From contig JAISCG010000108.1 of NCBI GenBank assembly GCA_031265715.1, positions 1 to 6,764 of the forward strand: a stretch of DNA of 6,764 bases. Direction: 5' to 3'. Below are positions 4,263 to 6,764 of the stretch, piece after piece. Source of the DNA: Holosporaceae bacterium. GTDB taxonomy: Bacteria; Pseudomonadota; Alphaproteobacteria; UBA3830. Position numbers and translations under genes: made by a program. Each line of letters starts with the position of its first letter. The stretch's first letter is position 1. The notes beneath the pieces are model-generated. The model was given only the letters and a program-made list of their open reading frames with translations. It was not told the DNA's origin and ran no database searches.

Positions 4263-6302
4263 ATGTCACGAACTTTTGCGATTTGTCTTGTTTTGTTTAG
4301 TCTAAATACAGTTTGTATGGAACCTGCAGTCAATAGTTTAAATGAATTTTTTTCAGAAAGTGATCGTAATGATCTCAGAGTATCTTTAGGAAACTTTGGA
4401 ATATCAGAGAAAGACTTCTTGTTTCTGTATAACAGAGTACCAGAGTTTAAAGCTAAGGCTGACACTGTTAATCTTGCCCAGAATCCACATAAAAAAAATA
4501 TTATATTTGTTTCATTATGCAATGAAATGCAAAAATATTTGAGGCGAGCACAACAATTTCACTCAAGAATAAAGGATATACTCACAGGTGTGATCTTCAA
4601 TGCGAAACACGAACGAAGCGTACCGAGAGATGGCAGCGGAGTCACACTCGAGCAGTTTCAAGTCATTAAAAACGCGATAAACAGAATGAATACCGAAGAG
4701 GATCCGCTGCAATTTATGGAGCATGCAGGTGCAATCTTAGATCAGATTCCGCCTGGAGTACCGCGGCCTGTCAGAGACCACATCGCAGAGATAATCGATG
4801 CATACCGGAGGAGTGAAGGACTTCCTCTGCTGCCGCCGGAGGGTTTGCCTCAAATCACGGTTTACGATGGGAAAATTTTGCGTGCCTATCAACGGGTTAA
4901 AAATGAAAATGCTCAGCTTAAAGCTCATGCGCCTGTTGCGCGCGCGTCTCTTGGGATAAGTCCCGGGGGAGAATTTGAAAAAACCGGGCCGGAGTCTCCT
5001 TTGCAGATTTCTCCCGCGAGCGATGCAGATATAGCTGATTCTCATCCGCCCCTCGATCTGCAACCGAATCCCGACGCTGAAGTGGATATTCCGGACATTG
5101 ATCTTGCGCGTCCTTACCGATTTTTATCTCGAGTCGTCGGAGTTGTTGACGGAATGCTCAGCAATGCCAAATTTGCCAGACGTGATCTTGATGTTGGAGA
5201 TGATCCTCGGCATATTAGTTTTGACCAATATATAGCCGTTCGAGATGTTGTCGGCATGCTGACCAGAATACGTAGCGTTCCTCCGCCTGAGTTTTTTCAA
5301 AACCCTCGTGATTTTTTGGAACCGCTGGAGGGCTTAATTGAGGGATCAGATGATCCTGATTCACAGGGATTAAGAGAGAAATTAACTGAAATTCAGCGAA
5401 AAATAGAAGAAATAATCAGGAATTTCGATAATCCCGAAGTTTCCGATTTTGTTCCCGAAAATGTTCCGTTTTTCGTTGTTGAGAGAGCCGATAATGTATC
5501 GCCGAGTGAACTCGTAAAGTTTTCAGATCCGACGGAAACAGCACAAAGAAACACCAGGGTTAGAGATTTGCACATCTGCATAAATGAAATGTACTTTGCG
5601 CTGCAGGCTATGGAAATAAGAGACGATCGCGTGCTCGACCTTTTTGCGGATCTGGTATTTTATGCTTCTCATTTTTTGAAAATCGATGTGAAGAAAATAT
5701 ACCACAACCTGCAGGAAAACGAAGATCGAGGAAAATATATAGCCGAGGCTATGGCACGCAGAGATGCAAATGTCCTCAACGCGATGAAGGCTGTAAATTA
5801 TTATAGAGAATTTGAAAAATGCATATCGGAAATTAGAGGTCGATGTAGCAATTTCATAGAAAACAGGAAAGGATCCGTAGAGCGTGCGATGCCCCACTAT
5901 AGAGGGTGGTGCGGTGTTTTTCATGAAGTTGTTGATGGAAAACCGCTAAATGAACTGATTATTAATAAATCCGGGATTTCTCGATGGAAGTTGAGTTTGA
6001 AGTCGGGCGCCACTATTGGCGAACCAAGAGTAATTCCCGGGAAAGAGGGGAAGGTGTCGGATAGTAATAAAATAGTAGGAGGGAAATTTGAGACGGTACA
6101 AGTAACCCTAGGTGAAGACGAGGTACTGCTCGATGGCGCTTCTAAAAAAGTTAAGATAATTTGGCCTCCGTATGAATCGGTAACAGGTGTACCGGTAACA
6201 GGTGTGTCGCCGGAAGAAAAAGCAGTCCCGCAGCCCGATAAAAAGAGAGTAAGCCCCGGTAAGAAGCCCCCCCAAGGCACGTCGCCGAGGAAAGGAAAGT
6301 AA
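4263..6302 (+). CDS. Exported multidomain protein with duplicated helical domain and basic tail, function unknown
   Basis: The 679-residue product starts at ATG 4263 (GGAG at 4252-4255, 7 nt upstream) and opens with a signal peptide MSRTFAICLVLFSLNTVC, probable cleavage before MEPA. Residues ~100-165 and ~284-360 are two copies of one helical unit: both carry (I/L)xNAKxxR, an Asp-rich loop, then a Q(F/Y)-containing helix, and both continue into a charged helix. A Pro-rich linker (~200-280) joins them. Residues ~420-575 are predicted helical with many charged residues (RDLHICINEMYFAL, KAVNYYREFEKCISEI). Residues ~595-645 look beta-rich, and the last ~35 are Pro/Lys-rich and strongly basic. The first ~95 codons are more AT-rich than the rest. 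No family is recognised. Long helical architecture, export and an exposed basic tail would fit a secreted host-interaction protein, but that is inference. A decayed partial paralogue follows directly after the stop. Confidence 0.83.
   Translation: MSRTFAICLVLFSLNTVCMEPAVNSLNEFFSESDRNDLRVSLGNFGISEKDFLFLYNRVPEFKAKADTVNLAQNPHKKNIIFVSLCNEMQKYLRRAQQFHSRIKDILTGVIFNAKHERSVPRDGSGVTLEQFQVIKNAINRMNTEEDPLQFMEHAGAILDQIPPGVPRPVRDHIAEIIDAYRRSEGLPLLPPEGLPQITVYDGKILRAYQRVKNENAQLKAHAPVARASLGISPGGEFEKTGPESPLQISPASDADIADSHPPLDLQPNPDAEVDIPDIDLARPYRFLSRVVGVVDGMLSNAKFARRDLDVGDDPRHISFDQYIAVRDVVGMLTRIRSVPPPEFFQNPRDFLEPLEGLIEGSDDPDSQGLREKLTEIQRKIEEIIRNFDNPEVSDFVPENVPFFVVERADNVSPSELVKFSDPTETAQRNTRVRDLHICINEMYFALQAMEIRDDRVLDLFADLVFYASHFLKIDVKKIYHNLQENEDRGKYIAEAMARRDANVLNAMKAVNYYREFEKCISEIRGRCSNFIENRKGSVERAMPHYRGWCGVFHEVVDGKPLNELIINKSGISRWKLSLKSGATIGEPRVIPGKEGKVSDSNKIVGGKFETVQVTLGEDEVLLDGASKKVKIIWPPYESVTGVPVTGVSPEEKAVPQPDKKRVSPGKKPPQGTSPRKGK
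6178..6207 (+). repeat. 15-nt tandem duplication encoding VTGV(P/S)
   Basis: Units 6178-6192 and 6193-6207 both begin CGGTAACAGGTGT and differ only in the last two bases. They encode VTGVP-VTGVS in the linker before the basic tail of the 679-residue protein. This looks like a recent in-frame slippage duplication. Confidence 0.85.
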
Positions 6303-6663
6303 GCAGAAAATGATCAACTTAAACGTGCGCCTCTTTCACCAAGTCCTGCGGGAGAATTTGAAAAACCCGATCCTGAGCCGCCTTCTTTGCAGATTTTTCC
6401 CGCAAGCAGTTCGGAAGGCGGAATGATTGAGACCGGAGTGCAAAACTGCGCGTCCGCAGCTTGAATTATCTGAGCCTGATGATGTTGAGGTCTTCGAAGT
6501 TTTTGAGGCAGAGGTTCCGCCTAAAGCCAAAACGCTGAAGAGAAAGACGAAAAATCTCGACAATCGATTTAAAAGCAGGAACCCTTATGGCAAAGGTTCT
6601 CCTTATGGCAGAGGGGGTCCCTTTCGCCGGCAGCATACCGGCGTGATATTAACCTTCCAATAA
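6303..6663 (+). pseudogene. Frameshifted C-terminal remnant of a paralogue of the 679-residue protein
   Basis: Directly after TAA 6300-6302 the same frame continues open for 53 codons to TGA 6462-6464, reading AENDQLKRAPLSPSPAGEFE. This aligns with the internal segment of the intact gene around 4905-5030 (NENAQLK...SPGGEFEKTGPESPLQISPAS against ...SPAGEFEKPDPEPPSLQIFPAS). Homology then shifts to the +1 frame near 6430-6450: RPQLELSEPDDVEVFEVF corresponds to HPPLDLQPNPDAEVDIPD. That frame runs to TAA 6661-6663, ending in a basic tail with the hexapeptide pair NPYGKG-SPYGRG. No start codon with a ribosome-binding site precedes it. So this is a broken 3' piece of a second family member, probably left by deletion or recombination between tandem copies. 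Confidence 0.7.
6625..6643. other. Small GC-rich hairpin near the end of the remnant
   Basis: CGCCGG (6625-6630) and CCGGCG (6638-6643) form a perfect 6-bp stem with a 7-nt loop. The downstream bases are TGATATTAACC, not a T-run, so intrinsic termination is doubtful. It could be a weak or degenerate terminator for the 679-residue gene unit. Confidence 0.3.
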
Positions 6664-6764
6664 AGTCTGTCTAACCGGAGGCGTATGCAATGTTTTTTGC
6701 CTTGAATAAATTGGCTATCTTCTGTTGATTGTTTTGAAGCGTGAACGCTGCTCGACGCGTGTTT
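6664..6764. other. Right-edge spacer without identifiable gene
   Basis: GGAGG at 6677-6681 is followed 8 nt later by ATG 6690, but that frame stops after 12 codons (MFFALNKLAIFC). It might be the stub of a broken signal peptide. On the minus strand one frame is open from the right edge to TAA at 6603-6605 (53 codons, ending CRRKGPPLP), with no recognisable family. I see no support for a gene here. Confidence 0.3.

Noticed and set aside
5523..6280. Two minus-strand open frames of 133 and 119 codons
   Set aside because: Both are shadows of the 679-residue gene, whose signal peptide, ribosome-binding site and internal repeats support the + strand.
6690..6728. 12-codon open frame preceded by GGAGG
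   Set aside because: Too short to support as a gene. Possibly the stub of a broken signal peptide.
1..6764. CRISPR array, tRNA or rRNA genes
   Set aside because: No regularly spaced repeats with unique spacers and no cloverleaf or rRNA-like conserved segment were seen on either strand.

Overview
The window looks like an accessory region of a bacterium with a secreted or surface-protein repertoire. It carries three or four signal-peptide-bearing proteins of unfamiliar sequence, paralogous gene copies, gene remnants and a C-terminal fragment of an Rpn-family (PD-(D/E)XK nuclease) protein. Strong Shine-Dalgarno motifs, standard stop codons, AT-rich intergenic DNA and a long outer-membrane beta-barrel-like protein point to a Gram-negative host. 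Signal peptides ending in Cys/Ala-Met and abundant gene debris resemble what is seen in protist-associated intracellular lineages such as Holosporales-type Alphaproteobacteria, but no marker gene fixes the taxonomy and this remains inference.

Layout. Positions 1-125 hold a short open frame running in from the left edge and a cluster of small inverted repeats. Positions 112-414 (+) are an Rpn-family C-terminal fragment with tetrapeptide repeats and no nuclease domain. A T-rich spacer leads to 616-2049 (+), a 477-residue exported, probable outer-membrane beta-barrel protein with a large central insert. It converges with 2046-2576 (-), a 176-residue exported protein, and the two stop codons overlap by 4 nt. 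Next upstream on the same strand is 2674-4053 (-), a 459-residue exported protein whose C-terminal ~150 residues are a close paralogue of the short one. Between them lies a 32-nt near-perfect palindrome (2630-2661), probably the terminator of the long gene, with a candidate promoter of the short gene overlapping its arm. A 209-nt very AT-rich divergent region separates the long gene from 4263-6302 (+), a 679-residue exported protein with a twofold internal domain duplication and a basic Pro/Lys-rich tail. Directly after its stop, in the same frame, a frameshifted remnant of a paralogue of that protein runs to 6663. The last ~100 nt hold no gene I can identify.

Functional picture. None of the three minus/plus exported helical proteins matches a family I recognise. 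What is visible is a cluster of surface or secreted proteins evolving by duplication, domain loss and recombination, next to a decayed toxin-antitoxin/phage-defence gene. The most interesting points are the paralogue pair sharing a highly conserved domain (key motif SYWYSEEF...SPSTQLKMYQELD), the in-frame paralogue remnant behind the 679-residue gene, the compositional mosaic of the beta-barrel gene, and the orphan RpnS-like fragment.
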